From DASZQY01 sp036511595 (GTDB taxonomy: Bacteria > Pseudomonadota > Alphaproteobacteria > Rhizobiales > Kaistiaceae), in NCBI GenBank assembly GCA_036511595.1, contig DATCBY010000027.1:15617-79616 (forward strand): DNA of 64,000 nucleotides, read 5' to 3'. The notes under the pieces were generated by a model, which saw only the letters and a list, made by a program, of their open reading frames with translations, did not search any database and was not told the origin of the DNA. A program made the position numbers and the translations under genes. Of this stretch, positions 45,892 through 54,745 are shown piece after piece; positions within the stretch are counted from its first letter, which is position 1; each line of letters begins with the position of its first letter.

Positions 45892-46773
45892 TCAGGCGAT
45901 GGCCTGCTCGCTCTCGCCCTCGTCCTCGACGGCCGGCCGGGAGGTTTCCGGCTCGCGGAGGTTTGCCCAGTTAATGACCTCCAGGCGACCGTCGTCGTGC
46001 TCAACTACCGCTGTGCAACTCTCCACCCAGTCCCCGCAGTTGACGTAGCGCAATCCGAACTCGTCGTGAATGGCGGCGCGGTGGATGTGCCCGCAGACTA
46101 CCCCGTCGACGTTGTTCTCGCGCGCCGCGGCGACCAGTTCCTGCTCGTAGTGACCGATGAAATTGACGGCGCCCTTGATCTTCATCTTGGCCCAGTTCGA
46201 GAATGACCAGTACGGCAGCCCGAAGCGGCGCCCGATGCCATTGACGAAGGTGTTCACCGCAAGCGCGAAGACGTAGGCGTTGTCACCGATGAAGGCCAGC
46301 CAGCGGGCCTGCTGCTGAACCGGATCGAAACAGTCGCCGTGCACGACGAGATAGCGCTTGCCGTCAGCTGCCTCGTGCACGATGCTTTCGTGGATCTCCA
46401 GGCTCTCCGCCTTGCTGCCGACGTAGGCACGCACGAACTCGTCGTGGTTGCCCGGCAGATACACGACGCGGCTGCCGTTTTCGGCCTTGGCCTTCAGCAG
46501 GCGGAGGACGGCGTTATGCTGCTCCGGCCAGTACCAGCGGCTGTCGAGCTGCCAGCCGTCGATGATGTCGCCGACCAGATAAATCGTGTCGGCTTCATGG
46601 TTGACCAGGAAGTGGAGAAGCTGGCCGACCTGGCATCCCTTGGTGCCGAGATGGAGATCGGAAATGAACAGCGTTCGGTATTCCCGCGGCTGCGCGATGA
46701 GACTCATCTTTGGCTGTCCCCCGTCTGCCCCCGGAGCGGCCTCTGGCCGCGCGTGACGCAAAGGCTTGTTCAT
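45892..46773 (-). CDS. LpxH-like metallophosphoesterase of a glycolipid operon
   Basis: 293 residues with a calcineurin-like phosphoesterase core: LFISDLHLGTKG, LVGDIIDGWQ, VVYLPGNHDEFV, YLVVHGDCFD and GVVCGHIHRAAI provide the dimetal ligands. It resembles UDP-2,3-diacylglucosamine hydrolases, but longer relatives like this sit in glycolipid clusters. Its ATG overlaps the stop of the GT4 gene by four bases. The C-terminus is acidic (VEDEGESEQAIA). Confidence 0.85.
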   Translation of the reverse strand: MNKPLRHARPEAAPGADGGQPKMSLIAQPREYRTLFISDLHLGTKGCQVGQLLHFLVNHEADTIYLVGDIIDGWQLDSRWYWPEQHNAVLRLLKAKAENGSRVVYLPGNHDEFVRAYVGSKAESLEIHESIVHEAADGKRYLVVHGDCFDPVQQQARWLAFIGDNAYVFALAVNTFVNGIGRRFGLPYWSFSNWAKMKIKGAVNFIGHYEQELVAAARENNVDGVVCGHIHRAAIHDEFGLRYVNCGDWVESCTAVVEHDDGRLEVINWANLREPETSRPAVEDEGESEQAIA

Positions 46774-47933
46774 GCGCGCTCCGCAACCTCCGCGTATTGT
46801 AGTTCCCATTGCGCGGAGATCGACGCAATCGAGTAGGGTTGCATCGCTGAGGCAGCGAGTTTCGACATTTCCGATCGCATCTGCGGCTTTGCCACTAGCC
46901 GCTTGATCGCATTGGCGAAATCATCAACAGCATTGGGCGCCACCGGGATTATCCCCTGATCGGCAGGGGAAGCACTGTCCGTGCCATCTTTGCGCATGGC
47001 GCAGACGACCGGCAGGCCACAGGCCATGGCCTGCATCTGCGAAACGCTTTGGACCTCTGAATCGCTCATGCTGACAAAGATATCCGAGGCCTGGTAGGCG
47101 TGCGCGAGCTGTTTCTTGTCCAGGGTTCCGGTGAAATGGACCGAATCCTTGATGTTCAAGGCTTGCGCCAACTCGTTCAGCTTCCCCTGTTGGTCGCCGT
47201 GGCCGGCGAGAGACAGCGTGGCCTCAGGGATCGTTTCGCGCACTTTCTGCAGCCCGGCAACCAGCAAATCGACGCGCTTCTCCTGCGCGAACTTGCCGGC
47301 GTAGATCAGCGTCGGATGTTTGTGGGCGGCGGCCGACGGGCCCGGGCCGGGCGCGGAAAACAGGTCGAGGTCGATTGAGTTCGAAATGACCTGGTGGCGC
47401 GGCCGCAGGTTGCTGCCCAGTTCCTCGAAGACGAAACCGGCGGGCGCCGAAACGAAGTCGCATTGGTTGAGATACCAGCGGACGTAGGCGGTGAAATTCT
47501 TGAGGAGGTTGGCCGGAACGTAGGTGGCGTTGACGGCCATCGCCATGTGGTAGGTGGCGACCAGCGGCACACCCCAGAAGCGGGCGGCAGCGAGCGCCGC
47601 CAGTCCCAGACCGAACACCGTGTGGGAGTGAATGATGTCCGGGCGGCGGTGCTTCATCAGCGAGATGGGCGTGTACGACGGCAGGATCACCCGCGTTTGC
47701 AGGCTGGAGCTGCGATAGGGAATGGATGCTTGCCGGTGGATCGAGATCGAGGGTCCGAGGTCCGGCTCCCGAAGGGGCGCGCCGGCCCGGCGGTATTCCT
47801 TCGGCGAGTAGCGCGGCACGTAGATGTCGATCTCGTGGCCGCGAGCGGCGAGCCCGCGTGCCAGACAATCGACGGCGTCCTGGATGCCGCCGAGTTCGGG
47901 GTGGAAATGGTCCGAGAAGATGGCAATTCTCAT
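46770..47933 (-). CDS. Glycosyltransferase family 4 (GT-B fold)
   Basis: 387 residues starting MRIAIFSDHFHPELGGIQDAV, with the GT-B interdomain and donor-site features TLIYAGKFAQEKRVDLLV and SMSDSEVQSVSQMQAMACGLPVV (E-x7-E-like region). GT4 enzymes use nucleotide sugars to glycosylate lipids or polysaccharides. It is coupled by ATGA overlaps to the GT21 gene upstream and the phosphoesterase gene downstream. Confidence 0.9.
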   Translation of the reverse strand: MRIAIFSDHFHPELGGIQDAVDCLARGLAARGHEIDIYVPRYSPKEYRRAGAPLREPDLGPSISIHRQASIPYRSSSLQTRVILPSYTPISLMKHRRPDIIHSHTVFGLGLAALAAARFWGVPLVATYHMAMAVNATYVPANLLKNFTAYVRWYLNQCDFVSAPAGFVFEELGSNLRPRHQVISNSIDLDLFSAPGPGPSAAAHKHPTLIYAGKFAQEKRVDLLVAGLQKVRETIPEATLSLAGHGDQQGKLNELAQALNIKDSVHFTGTLDKKQLAHAYQASDIFVSMSDSEVQSVSQMQAMACGLPVVCAMRKDGTDSASPADQGIIPVAPNAVDDFANAIKRLVAKPQMRSEMSKLAASAMQPYSIASISAQWELQYAEVAERA

Positions 47934-49114
47934 CGACGATCGCTTCCGTTTCCTACGACCGGGCCGGTCGTCAACCTGGCAACCCCTGCGTCCGATTTCG
48001 TCCACGTAACCGGGCCCACGTCGACGCGGTGGCCCTGCCACTCGTAGCGACTGTTGACAGCACCGCTCAGCCACACCGCCGGAAGCAGCAGGTCACGCGC
48101 GATCCATGCGGGGATTGTGCGCGGTCCAAAGTGCCAACCAAAGGCCTCGGCCAAAACAGCCTCGGCCCCGTACCACGCGACGAGCAGGAGTGCCAGCAGG
48201 CCGAGAGGGAGGGCACCACATGCTGCCGCGATCGCGGCAGGCAGCAGCACGATCAGGCTGAAGCTGAACGGCTCGAACCAGAATACCTGGGGCAGGTCGT
48301 TGCGGCGCAGCTGGGCCCAGCGCACCTGGCGCCGCCACACCTGCTTGAGAGTGCGTCGTCCGAGCGGCTGCGGGAAGGGGCGGCGCACCAGTTTCACATT
48401 GAGTCCGGCCGCCCGCACCAGGCGTGTCGATGCGATATCCTCCGCGGTCGCGGTGGCGAGCGCGGTGATGCCGCCGGCGCGCTCAAGATCGTCGCGGTGC
48501 CAGAACAAGGTCTTGCCCTGAGCGTAGCCCTTGCCGATGTCGTCGGCGGTCAATTGCCAGCGCGCCTGATAGGTATTCAGAAAGGCGCACTCGAGTTCTG
48601 CGCCATTGCTCTCGGGCCGCGATCCGACCGGCGGGGAGGAAACCAAACCGACGCCTGGCCCCCAGCACGCCAGCAGCCGGTCGAGATAGTCCGGAGCGAG
48701 CTGCACGTTTGAATCGGTCATCACGATCCATTCGTGCCGGGCTGCACGCCATCCCTTCACGAGATTGTTAAGTTTGGGATTGACGCTGATGCGGTCGTCG
48801 CCGGTGAGCAGACGCGAGGGAATCACCGGATGAGCCGCGATCAGCTTTTCGATGACCGGCACGACAGGATCCGCCGGGTCGGCGACGCAGAAGACAATCT
48901 CAAAGTCGGGGTAGTCGATGGCGTAAGCGGACGCGAGGGTTTCCTCGATGTAGTTCTCGATGCCGCATGCCGGGCGCAGGATGGTGATCGGGGGGCGCAG
49001 GACCGGCAGCGTTTGCGGCTGCATGTACGGCCGGATCAGCAGCATCGCGATGCTGATGAAATGGGCTGACGCAGCAAGCGCAAGGCAAAGAAGAATCACA
49101 TCATATAGCGTCAT
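47930..49114 (-). CDS. Ceramide-glucosyltransferase-like (GT21/HpnI-type) membrane glycosyltransferase
   Basis: 394 residues: an N-terminal membrane helix (YDVILLCLALAASAHFISIAMLLI), a GT-A domain with PITILRPACGIENYIEETLASAYAIDYPDFEIVFCV (family N-terminal block), the DSN motif in IVMTDSNVQL, an ED in ATAEDIAS, and the RRQVRW acceptor motif, then C-terminal helices. These are the D1-D2-D3-(Q/R)xxRW features of GT21. Relatives glucosylate ceramide or modify hopanoids (HpnI). No hopanoid genes are in the window. Confidence 0.88.
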   Translation of the reverse strand: MTLYDVILLCLALAASAHFISIAMLLIRPYMQPQTLPVLRPPITILRPACGIENYIEETLASAYAIDYPDFEIVFCVADPADPVVPVIEKLIAAHPVIPSRLLTGDDRISVNPKLNNLVKGWRAARHEWIVMTDSNVQLAPDYLDRLLACWGPGVGLVSSPPVGSRPESNGAELECAFLNTYQARWQLTADDIGKGYAQGKTLFWHRDDLERAGGITALATATAEDIASTRLVRAAGLNVKLVRRPFPQPLGRRTLKQVWRRQVRWAQLRRNDLPQVFWFEPFSFSLIVLLPAAIAAACGALPLGLLALLLVAWYGAEAVLAEAFGWHFGPRTIPAWIARDLLLPAVWLSGAVNSRYEWQGHRVDVGPVTWTKSDAGVARLTTGPVVGNGSDRR

Positions 49115-49156
49115 TGCGGCGCACAATGTCGGTCATTTGTGACCTCCAAAGCAAGG

Positions 49157-49178
49157 CTATGTGACGGCTATGTGACGG
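49157..49178. repeat. 11-bp direct tandem duplication near radC
   Basis: CTATGTGACGG occurs twice head to tail, in the gap between radC and the GT21 gene, just downstream of the radC stop. It may be a replication slippage product. Confidence 0.7.
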
Positions 49179-49196
49179 TAACCGCCTGTGATTTGG

Positions 49197-49922
49197 TTAA
49201 ATCAGCCGCAATCCACGGAAACTGGCATGGCCGTCCCTGCCGACGATGATATGATCGTGCACCGCAATTCCCAGAGGTTTGGCCACATGCACGAGCGATT
49301 TCGTCATCTGGATGTCGGCGCTGGAAGGGGTGGGATCGCCCGATGGGTGGTTGTGCACAATGATTATGGCAGTCGCGGATAGCTCCAGGGCGCGCTTCAC
49401 AACCTCGCGGGGATAGACCGGGGTGTGGTCGACGGTGCCGGTCTGCTGGACCTCGTCGGCGATCAGCTGGTTCTTCTTGCTGAGGAAGAGGATGCGGAAC
49501 TGCTCGATGGCTTCGTAAGCCATGGCGGGAGGGCAATAGTCGAGCACTGCCGACCACGTATCGAGCAACGCCCGGGTCTTGATACGGTCGCGGCCGAAGC
49601 GCTGAGCAGCCGCCATGATGAGCTTCATGTGATGCACTACGCCATCGCCGACGCCCGGCATTTCGAGCAGTCGGGCCCTCGGCGCGGACAATACTTCCGA
49701 GAAGCTCCCGAAGCGGGCGAGCAGGGCCTTGGCGAGAGGCTTCGTGTCGCGGCGTGGCAAGGCCTGGAACAGCACCAGCTCCAGCAGCTCATAGTCGGGG
49801 AGGTTCTCCGCGCCGCCTTCCTGAAAGCGTGTCTTCTGGCGCTCGCGGTGACCATGGAAATGGGGAAGGCTGCTGCCGGTCGTCGGTGTTTCGCGCGCGC
49901 TCTTGTCGCGAAAGCCGCTCAT
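49197..49922 (-). CDS. radC: RadC-family JAB/MPN domain protein
   Basis: 241 residues: an N-terminal helix-hairpin-helix part (SFSEVLSAPRARLLEMPGVGDG) and a JAB/MPN domain whose JAMM motif reads VHNHPSGDPTPSSAD. The name derives from a misassigned repair locus. Its molecular function is unknown, although a JAMM hydrolase site is intact. The ATG overlaps the map stop by four bases in a sfsA-map-radC run common in Hyphomicrobiales. Confidence 0.95.
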   Translation of the reverse strand: MSGFRDKSARETPTTGSSLPHFHGHRERQKTRFQEGGAENLPDYELLELVLFQALPRRDTKPLAKALLARFGSFSEVLSAPRARLLEMPGVGDGVVHHMKLIMAAAQRFGRDRIKTRALLDTWSAVLDYCPPAMAYEAIEQFRILFLSKKNQLIADEVQQTGTVDHTPVYPREVVKRALELSATAIIIVHNHPSGDPTPSSADIQMTKSLVHVAKPLGIAVHDHIIVGRDGHASFRGLRLI

Positions 49923-50746
49923 GCGCCGCTACGGTCGGTCTCGGTGCGCTTCGGCGACAAGGTGAAAATCTCGTGGCCGGTCTCGGTGACCCCGACGGTG
50001 TGCTCGAACTGAGCCGAGAGCGAGCGGTCGCGGGTAACCGCCGTCCAGCCATCGGCGAGCACCTTCACATGCGGGCGGCCGAGATTGATCATCGGTTCGA
50101 CGGTGAAGATCATGCCGGGTCTCAGCGCAACGCCGTCGCGCGGGCTGCCATAGTGGAGGATGTTGGGCACGTCATGGAACAGGCGGCCGACGCCATGGCC
50201 GCAGAAATCGCGCACCACGCCGCAACGCTCGCGCTCGGCGTGCTCCTGTATGGCGAAGCCGATGTCGCCGGTGGTGGCGCCCGGACGGATGACCGCGATG
50301 CCGCGCATCATCGATTCATACGTGACCTCGATCAGGCGCTCGGCGGCGCGCTTCACGTCGCCGACCTTGACCATGCGGCTGGAGTCGCCGTGCCAGCCGT
50401 CGACGATGAGGGTGACGTCGATGTTGGCGATGTCGCCGTCGCGGAGCGGCTTCTCACCCGGGATGCCGTGGCAGACGACATGATTCACCGAGACGCACGT
50501 CGAGTTCATATAGCCCTTGTAGCCAAGCGTCGCCGGCAGGGCGCCGTGGGACAGGGCAAAATCGTAGATGAAGCGGTCGATCTCGATGGTGGGCAGGCCG
50601 ACGGCGATGATTTCCTCGACCGCGTCCAGACATTCGGCCACCAGCCGGCCGGCCTTGCGCATACCGGCAAAGTCCGCGGGACCGTAAAGCTTGATCTGGC
50701 CGTCATTCCTGAGGGGGGCCAGCGCGGCTTCGATATAGTTGACCAT
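49919..50746 (-). CDS. map: Type I methionyl aminopeptidase
   Basis: Removes the initiator Met from nascent proteins. 275 residues with the five metal ligands in IDVTLIVDGWHGDSSRMV (two Asp), FCGHGVGRLFHDVP (His), IFTVEPMIN (Glu) and QFEHTVGVTETG (Glu). A further His sits in NHVVCHGIPG. The ATG at 50746 begins MVNYIEAA. It lies between sfsA and radC. Confidence 0.97.
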   Translation of the reverse strand: MVNYIEAALAPLRNDGQIKLYGPADFAGMRKAGRLVAECLDAVEEIIAVGLPTIEIDRFIYDFALSHGALPATLGYKGYMNSTCVSVNHVVCHGIPGEKPLRDGDIANIDVTLIVDGWHGDSSRMVKVGDVKRAAERLIEVTYESMMRGIAVIRPGATTGDIGFAIQEHAERERCGVVRDFCGHGVGRLFHDVPNILHYGSPRDGVALRPGMIFTVEPMINLGRPHVKVLADGWTAVTRDRSLSAQFEHTVGVTETGHEIFTLSPKRTETDRSGA

Positions 50747-50798
50747 GATCGTCACGATATGGCGGCTTTCCTGCCTTCGTGCAAGTCGGCGAAAAAGC

Positions 50799-51500
50799 CT
50801 AGCCGATGACCGGAATCGCTGCGTCCACCGTGATTTCCTCCGGGCTGATCCGGCTCCGGTAAGCGAGCATCTCGACGCCCGCCTCCCGGGCCCTGTCAAA
50901 GGCGGCGCCGTAGGCAGGGTCGATATCGCGGGCGAGTACCAGATCGCGGGCGTCGTCGCGCTGGACCAGATAGAGCATGGCGGCGCGCTTGCCGGCGGCG
51001 ACCATCGCGGCCAGCTCGCCAAGGTGCTTGGTGCCGCGTTCGGTGACCGAGTCGGGGAATTCTGCCCTTGGCGGCGCCCGAGAAAAATGCACGTTCTTGA
51101 CCTCGACATAGGCGTCCGGCCGACCGGAATGGGACAGCAGAATGTCGATGCGCGAGTTCTTGCCGTACGCCACCTCGCGGCGGAGGCCATCATACCCGGC
51201 GAGTTCCACGATTGCGCCGGCGCGGATGGCTTCGTCCACCAGCCGGTTGGGGTGACCGGTGTTGACGCCGACCAGCGTTCCGTCCGCCTCGACCAGTTCC
51301 ATCGACCACGCCAGTTTGCGCGCCGGATTAGTCGACCGCGACACGAACACGCGCATGCCCGGGTCGGTCAGTCCCAGCATGGCGCCGGGGTTGGCGACGT
51401 GCGCGGTCGCTGTTGCACCGTCGGCGAACTCGACATCGGCAAGGAAACGCTTGTAGCGGCGGATCAGCCGGGCTTCAGTCAAGGCTGGCGTAAAGCGCAT
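50799..51500 (-). CDS. sfsA: SfsA family DNA/RNA nuclease
   Basis: 233 residues matching SfsA throughout: LIRRYKRFLADVEFADG, HVANPGAMLGLTDPGMRVFVSRS, a restriction-nuclease-like core SRIDILLSHSGRPDAYVEVKNVHF and GTKHLGELAAMVAAGKRAAMLYLVQR. It was first named as a regulator of sugar fermentation, and the fold and E. coli data point to a nuclease. It starts the sfsA-map-radC unit. Confidence 0.95.
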   Translation of the reverse strand: MRFTPALTEARLIRRYKRFLADVEFADGATATAHVANPGAMLGLTDPGMRVFVSRSTNPARKLAWSMELVEADGTLVGVNTGHPNRLVDEAIRAGAIVELAGYDGLRREVAYGKNSRIDILLSHSGRPDAYVEVKNVHFSRAPPRAEFPDSVTERGTKHLGELAAMVAAGKRAAMLYLVQRDDARDLVLARDIDPAYGAAFDRAREAGVEMLAYRSRISPEEITVDAAIPVIG

Positions 51501-51515
51501 GCTGCGGTTTGTCGT

Positions 51516-51534
51516 TTCCCGCGCAAGCGGGAAT
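51516..51534. repeat. REP-like palindrome between sfsA and the CinA-like gene
   Basis: TCCCGC-GCAA-GCGGGA with flanking T and ATCC, the kind of short palindrome dispersed between genes in many alphaproteobacteria. It lies in the divergent promoter region. Only one copy is seen in the window, so its repeat status is inferred. Confidence 0.4.
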
Positions 51535-51616
51535 CCATTAAGCGCTGTGACGGGTGGCTAACCCGGCCGTGAATACTAGATTTCGCGGCAGCAAGGAAAC
51601 GGACAGGAGAGGCAGA

Positions 51617-52375
51617 GTGGCCGACGCAAGTGCTCAGGGGATCGTCACCGCCGCCATCCTTGTGATCGGCGATGAGATTCTCTCCGGTCGCACCAAAGAC
51701 AAGAACATCGGGCACATCGCGGACTATCTGACGGCCATCGGCATTGATCTCCGTGAAGTGCGCGTCGTCCCCGATGTCGAGGCGGAAATAGTCGCGGCGC
51801 TGAACGCGCTTCGTGGTCGCTACGATCACGTCTTCACGACCGGCGGCATCGGTCCGACCCACGACGACATCACCGCGGACGCTGTCGCGAAGGCGTTTGG
51901 CGTCTCAATCGACGTCGACCCGCGGGCTGTTGCGATGCTGCTGGAGCGCATACCGAAGCCCGACCTCAACGAGGCGCGCCTGCGCATGGCGCGAATCCCG
52001 AGGGGCGCCACCCTTATCGCCAATTCGGTGTCGAAGGCGCCGGGCTTCACCATCGGCAACGTCCATGTCATGGCCGGCGTACCGTCGATCATGCATGCCA
52101 TGCTTGACGCGCTGGGGCCGACGCTGCCGGCCGGCAGGAAGATGCACTCGCATTCGATCCTTGCCGGCCTCAAGGAGGGCGATATCGCAACGCCGTTCGG
52201 TGAGGTGCAGTCGCGCTTCCCCGATGTCGGCATGGGAAGTTATCCGGGCTTTCAGGAGGGAGTCGGCTACACCACGACGCTGGTCCTGCGCTCGCGCGAC
52301 GAGGCGCGCCTGGCCGAAGCTGCTCGCGCGGTCGAGGTGATGCTGGCGGATGTGCGTACCGGACTCGGCGGCTGA
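51617..52375 (+). CDS. CinA-like molybdopterin-binding-fold (MoCF) protein
   Basis: 252 residues with the MogA/MoaB-type domain of competence/damage-inducible protein A: TAAILVIGDEILSGRTKDKNIG, VFTTGGIGPTHDDITADAVAKAFG and VHVMAGVPSIMHAMLDAL. CinA relatives act as pyrophosphatases or in nucleotide repair. The C-terminal nicotinamide-nucleotide deamidase domain is absent, as in short alphaproteobacterial forms. The GTG at 51617 has GGAGAGG upstream. Confidence 0.88.
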   Translation: MADASAQGIVTAAILVIGDEILSGRTKDKNIGHIADYLTAIGIDLREVRVVPDVEAEIVAALNALRGRYDHVFTTGGIGPTHDDITADAVAKAFGVSIDVDPRAVAMLLERIPKPDLNEARLRMARIPRGATLIANSVSKAPGFTIGNVHVMAGVPSIMHAMLDALGPTLPAGRKMHSHSILAGLKEGDIATPFGEVQSRFPDVGMGSYPGFQEGVGYTTTLVLRSRDEARLAEAARAVEVMLADVRTGLGG

Positions 52376-52460
52376 TCGCCGCGAACCGCCCGGCAATTTC
52401 ATTGCACCAGCGCGTCGGCTAGGATCGTCGCCGACAAGGGCGTGGAGGGGGTAGTTGCGC

Positions 52461-52973
52461 ATGGCCGAGCCGCGGTCGGACAAGGCATTTCCAGTTTCGT
52501 GGGACCAGTTTCACAGGGACTCGCGGGCGCTCGCCTGGCGCCTTTCCGGGCAAAAGACTAACTGGCAGGCGATCGTGTGCGTGACACGCGGCGGACTGGT
52601 GCCGGCGGCGATCATCGCGCGCGAACTGGGCGTGCGTCTCATCGAGACGGTCTGCGTCGCCTCGTATCATGATTACAAGGAGCAGGGCGGCTTGAAGGTT
52701 CTCAAGCCGATCGGCAAGGACATCGTCGATCTCGCCGGCGGCAACGGAGCCGGCGTGCTCGTCATCGACGACCTCGTCGATACCGGGAAGACCGCCAAGC
52801 TCGTCCGCGAAATGGTGCCCAAGTGCCACTACGCGACGATGTATGCCAAGCCCGCTGGGCGGCCACTGGTCGATACATTCGTCACGGAAGTCAGCCAGGA
52901 CACCTGGATCTATTTCCCTTGGGACATGGGCTGGTCCTTCCAGCCTCCGATCGCCCAGGACACCGCCGGCTAG
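52461..52973 (+). CDS. gpt: Xanthine phosphoribosyltransferase
   Basis: Salvages xanthine and guanine to nucleotides. 170 residues with VSWDQFHRDSRALAWRL, the ribose/purine-site segment IVCVTRGGLVPAAIIARELG, the PRPP loop VLVIDDLVDTGKTAKLV and WIYFPWDMG at the base-binding end. The start is the ATG at 52461 (GGAGGGGG upstream). An upstream TTG is possible. Confidence 0.95.
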   Translation: MAEPRSDKAFPVSWDQFHRDSRALAWRLSGQKTNWQAIVCVTRGGLVPAAIIARELGVRLIETVCVASYHDYKEQGGLKVLKPIGKDIVDLAGGNGAGVLVIDDLVDTGKTAKLVREMVPKCHYATMYAKPAGRPLVDTFVTEVSQDTWIYFPWDMGWSFQPPIAQDTAG

Positions 52974-52997
52974 GCGGTCGACAAGCGGAACAGAGCC

Positions 52998-53843
52998 ATG
53001 ACAAGTCATCCTGCCATTGGTGCCGGTCGCACGGCAGTCATCACCGGCGGTGCGGGAGGCATCGGTTTAGCAGCCGCGAAACGGTTTGCCAGCCTTGGCC
53101 TGAACGTCGTGATCGCCGACCGCGACGCGGCCCGTCTGGACGCGGCCGCCGCCGAGATTCGCGCGGCCGGCGGCGCCGAAGTTCTGACTGTTGCGGCCGA
53201 CGTCTCGCGCAAGGAAGACGTGGAACGTCTAAGGGATCACGTAATCGCACGCTTTAGCGAGGTCGCCGTTCTGATGAACAACGCTGGCATCGGGAATGGC
53301 GGCGGACCTTTCGAGAACTACGACCGCTGGCAGCAGGTGCTAGGCACCAATCTCTGGGGGGTAATCAACGGCGTCCAGGTATTTGCGCCAACGATGATCG
53401 CGCAGGGAACGCCGGCCGCCATCGTCAACACCGGTTCGAAGCAAGGCATCACCACGCCGCCGGGCGATACTGCCTACAATGTCTCCAAGGCGGGCGTGAA
53501 GGTGCTGACCGAGGGACTGCAGCATGCGCTGCGCAATACTGCCGGCGGCAAGGTCACGGCGCATCTGCTGGTTCCGGGCTGGGTCCATACCGGGCTGACC
53601 GCCCGCGACGGTGAACCGAAGCCGGCGGGGGCCTGGTGGCCCGATCAGGTCATCGACGTTCTGCTGGATCGGATGGGCCAGGGCGACTTCTACATAATCT
53701 GCCCGGACAACGACGTGACGAGCGAACTCGACAACAAGCGCATCGCCTGGGCCGCCGGCGACATTACCGAAAACCGGGCACCGTTGTCGCGATGGCATCC
53801 CGACTATAAGGACGCTTTTGCCGCCTATGTGGAGAAGAACTAG
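52998..53843 (+). CDS. Short-chain dehydrogenase/reductase
   Basis: 281 residues: TAVITGGAGGIGLAAAKRF cofactor loop, an acidic residue after strand 2 (VVIADRDAARLD) favouring NAD(H), MNNAGIG, Ser in VNTGSKQGITTP and YNVSKAGVK with the Tyr/Lys pair. The family substrate is unknown. It is followed by a DUF1989 gene on the same strand. Confidence 0.9.
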   Translation: MTSHPAIGAGRTAVITGGAGGIGLAAAKRFASLGLNVVIADRDAARLDAAAAEIRAAGGAEVLTVAADVSRKEDVERLRDHVIARFSEVAVLMNNAGIGNGGGPFENYDRWQQVLGTNLWGVINGVQVFAPTMIAQGTPAAIVNTGSKQGITTPPGDTAYNVSKAGVKVLTEGLQHALRNTAGGKVTAHLLVPGWVHTGLTARDGEPKPAGAWWPDQVIDVLLDRMGQGDFYIICPDNDVTSELDNKRIAWAAGDITENRAPLSRWHPDYKDAFAAYVEKN

Positions 53844-53875
53844 GTGCCGCGCGGCAACGCTACGGAGAGATGTCC

Positions 53876-54736
53876 ATGACGAGATCGCCAGGTTCGGGCG
53901 CTCCGGCGGACGCTGCCGAACGGCGCAACGCATCGCCGGTGGTCGTTTATGCCGTCGATCACCTGCCGCCCTTTGACGTGCTGTTCTACGAGCGGGCGCG
54001 CGCCGGGATAACGAAGACCCTGGAAGTCGTCATTCCGCCGCGCGAAGGCGGCACGTTCAGCGTTCCGGCGGGGCATTTCTTTCGCATCGTCAGCATCGAA
54101 GGTCCGCAGGTCGGAGATCTTAATCTGTGGAATCCACACGACATGCGCGAGCGGTTTTTCAGCGCCAAGACCCGCGCGTTCCACGCCACGCATCTCAGTA
54201 CGGGCGACCGGCTGTGGAGCACGCTCCCGTATCTGCGGCCGATGGCAACCATAACCCGGAACTCCCTCGACTGGTATGGTTGGGACGAAGACGGTGCCGG
54301 CGTCCACGACGTGATCGGTACGCGCTGCGACCCCTACACCAACATGCTATTGAAAGGCGCGGAGTACCATCACTGCTGCCACTCCAACCTCACGCGCGCA
54401 TTGGCGGCTGAATGCGGCATGCCTGTGGCGGAGGCGGAGTCGCACATCCACGACGTGATGAACGTCTTCATGTGCACCGGCTTCACACACGACACGCATC
54501 AGTACTTCATGAAGGCAAGCCCGGTGCGGCCGGGCGACCTCATTGAGTTCTTCGCCGAGATCGATCTGCTGGGCGCGTTGTCGGCGTGTCCGGGCGGCGA
54601 TTGTGGTGCGACCCATTCGGACGATGTCGCGAAATGCTATCCGCTGAAGGTCGAGATCTTTCGGCCGAAGGACGGCGCGCTCGCCGGGTGGAGTTCACCT
54701 CCGGCGAACACGTATTCGCGCAATCACGGAATGTGA
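53876..54736 (+). CDS. DUF1989 (urea carboxylase-associated type) protein
   Basis: 286 residues of the DUF1989 family, with VIPPREGGTFSVPAGHFFRIVSIEGPQVGDLNLWN (start of the cupin-like core), a FHATHLSTGDRLWS segment, a His/Cys-rich EYHHCCHSNL and NVFMCTGFTHDTHQYFM, which could hold a metal. Relatives are found with urea carboxylase or aminomethyltransferase genes. Neither is nearby here, so the role is unknown. The ATG at 53876 is six bases after GGAGAG. An ATG at 53870 is too close. Confidence 0.85.
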   Translation: MTRSPGSGAPADAAERRNASPVVVYAVDHLPPFDVLFYERARAGITKTLEVVIPPREGGTFSVPAGHFFRIVSIEGPQVGDLNLWNPHDMRERFFSAKTRAFHATHLSTGDRLWSTLPYLRPMATITRNSLDWYGWDEDGAGVHDVIGTRCDPYTNMLLKGAEYHHCCHSNLTRALAAECGMPVAEAESHIHDVMNVFMCTGFTHDTHQYFMKASPVRPGDLIEFFAEIDLLGALSACPGGDCGATHSDDVAKCYPLKVEIFRPKDGALAGWSSPPANTYSRNHGM

Positions 54737-54745
54737 CTCCGCAGG

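Noticed and set aside
51554..51616. Upstream start of the CinA-like gene at 51554
   Set aside because: The extra 21 residues are charged and unlike the family. The GTG at 51617 has a good GGAGAGG site and begins where homology begins.
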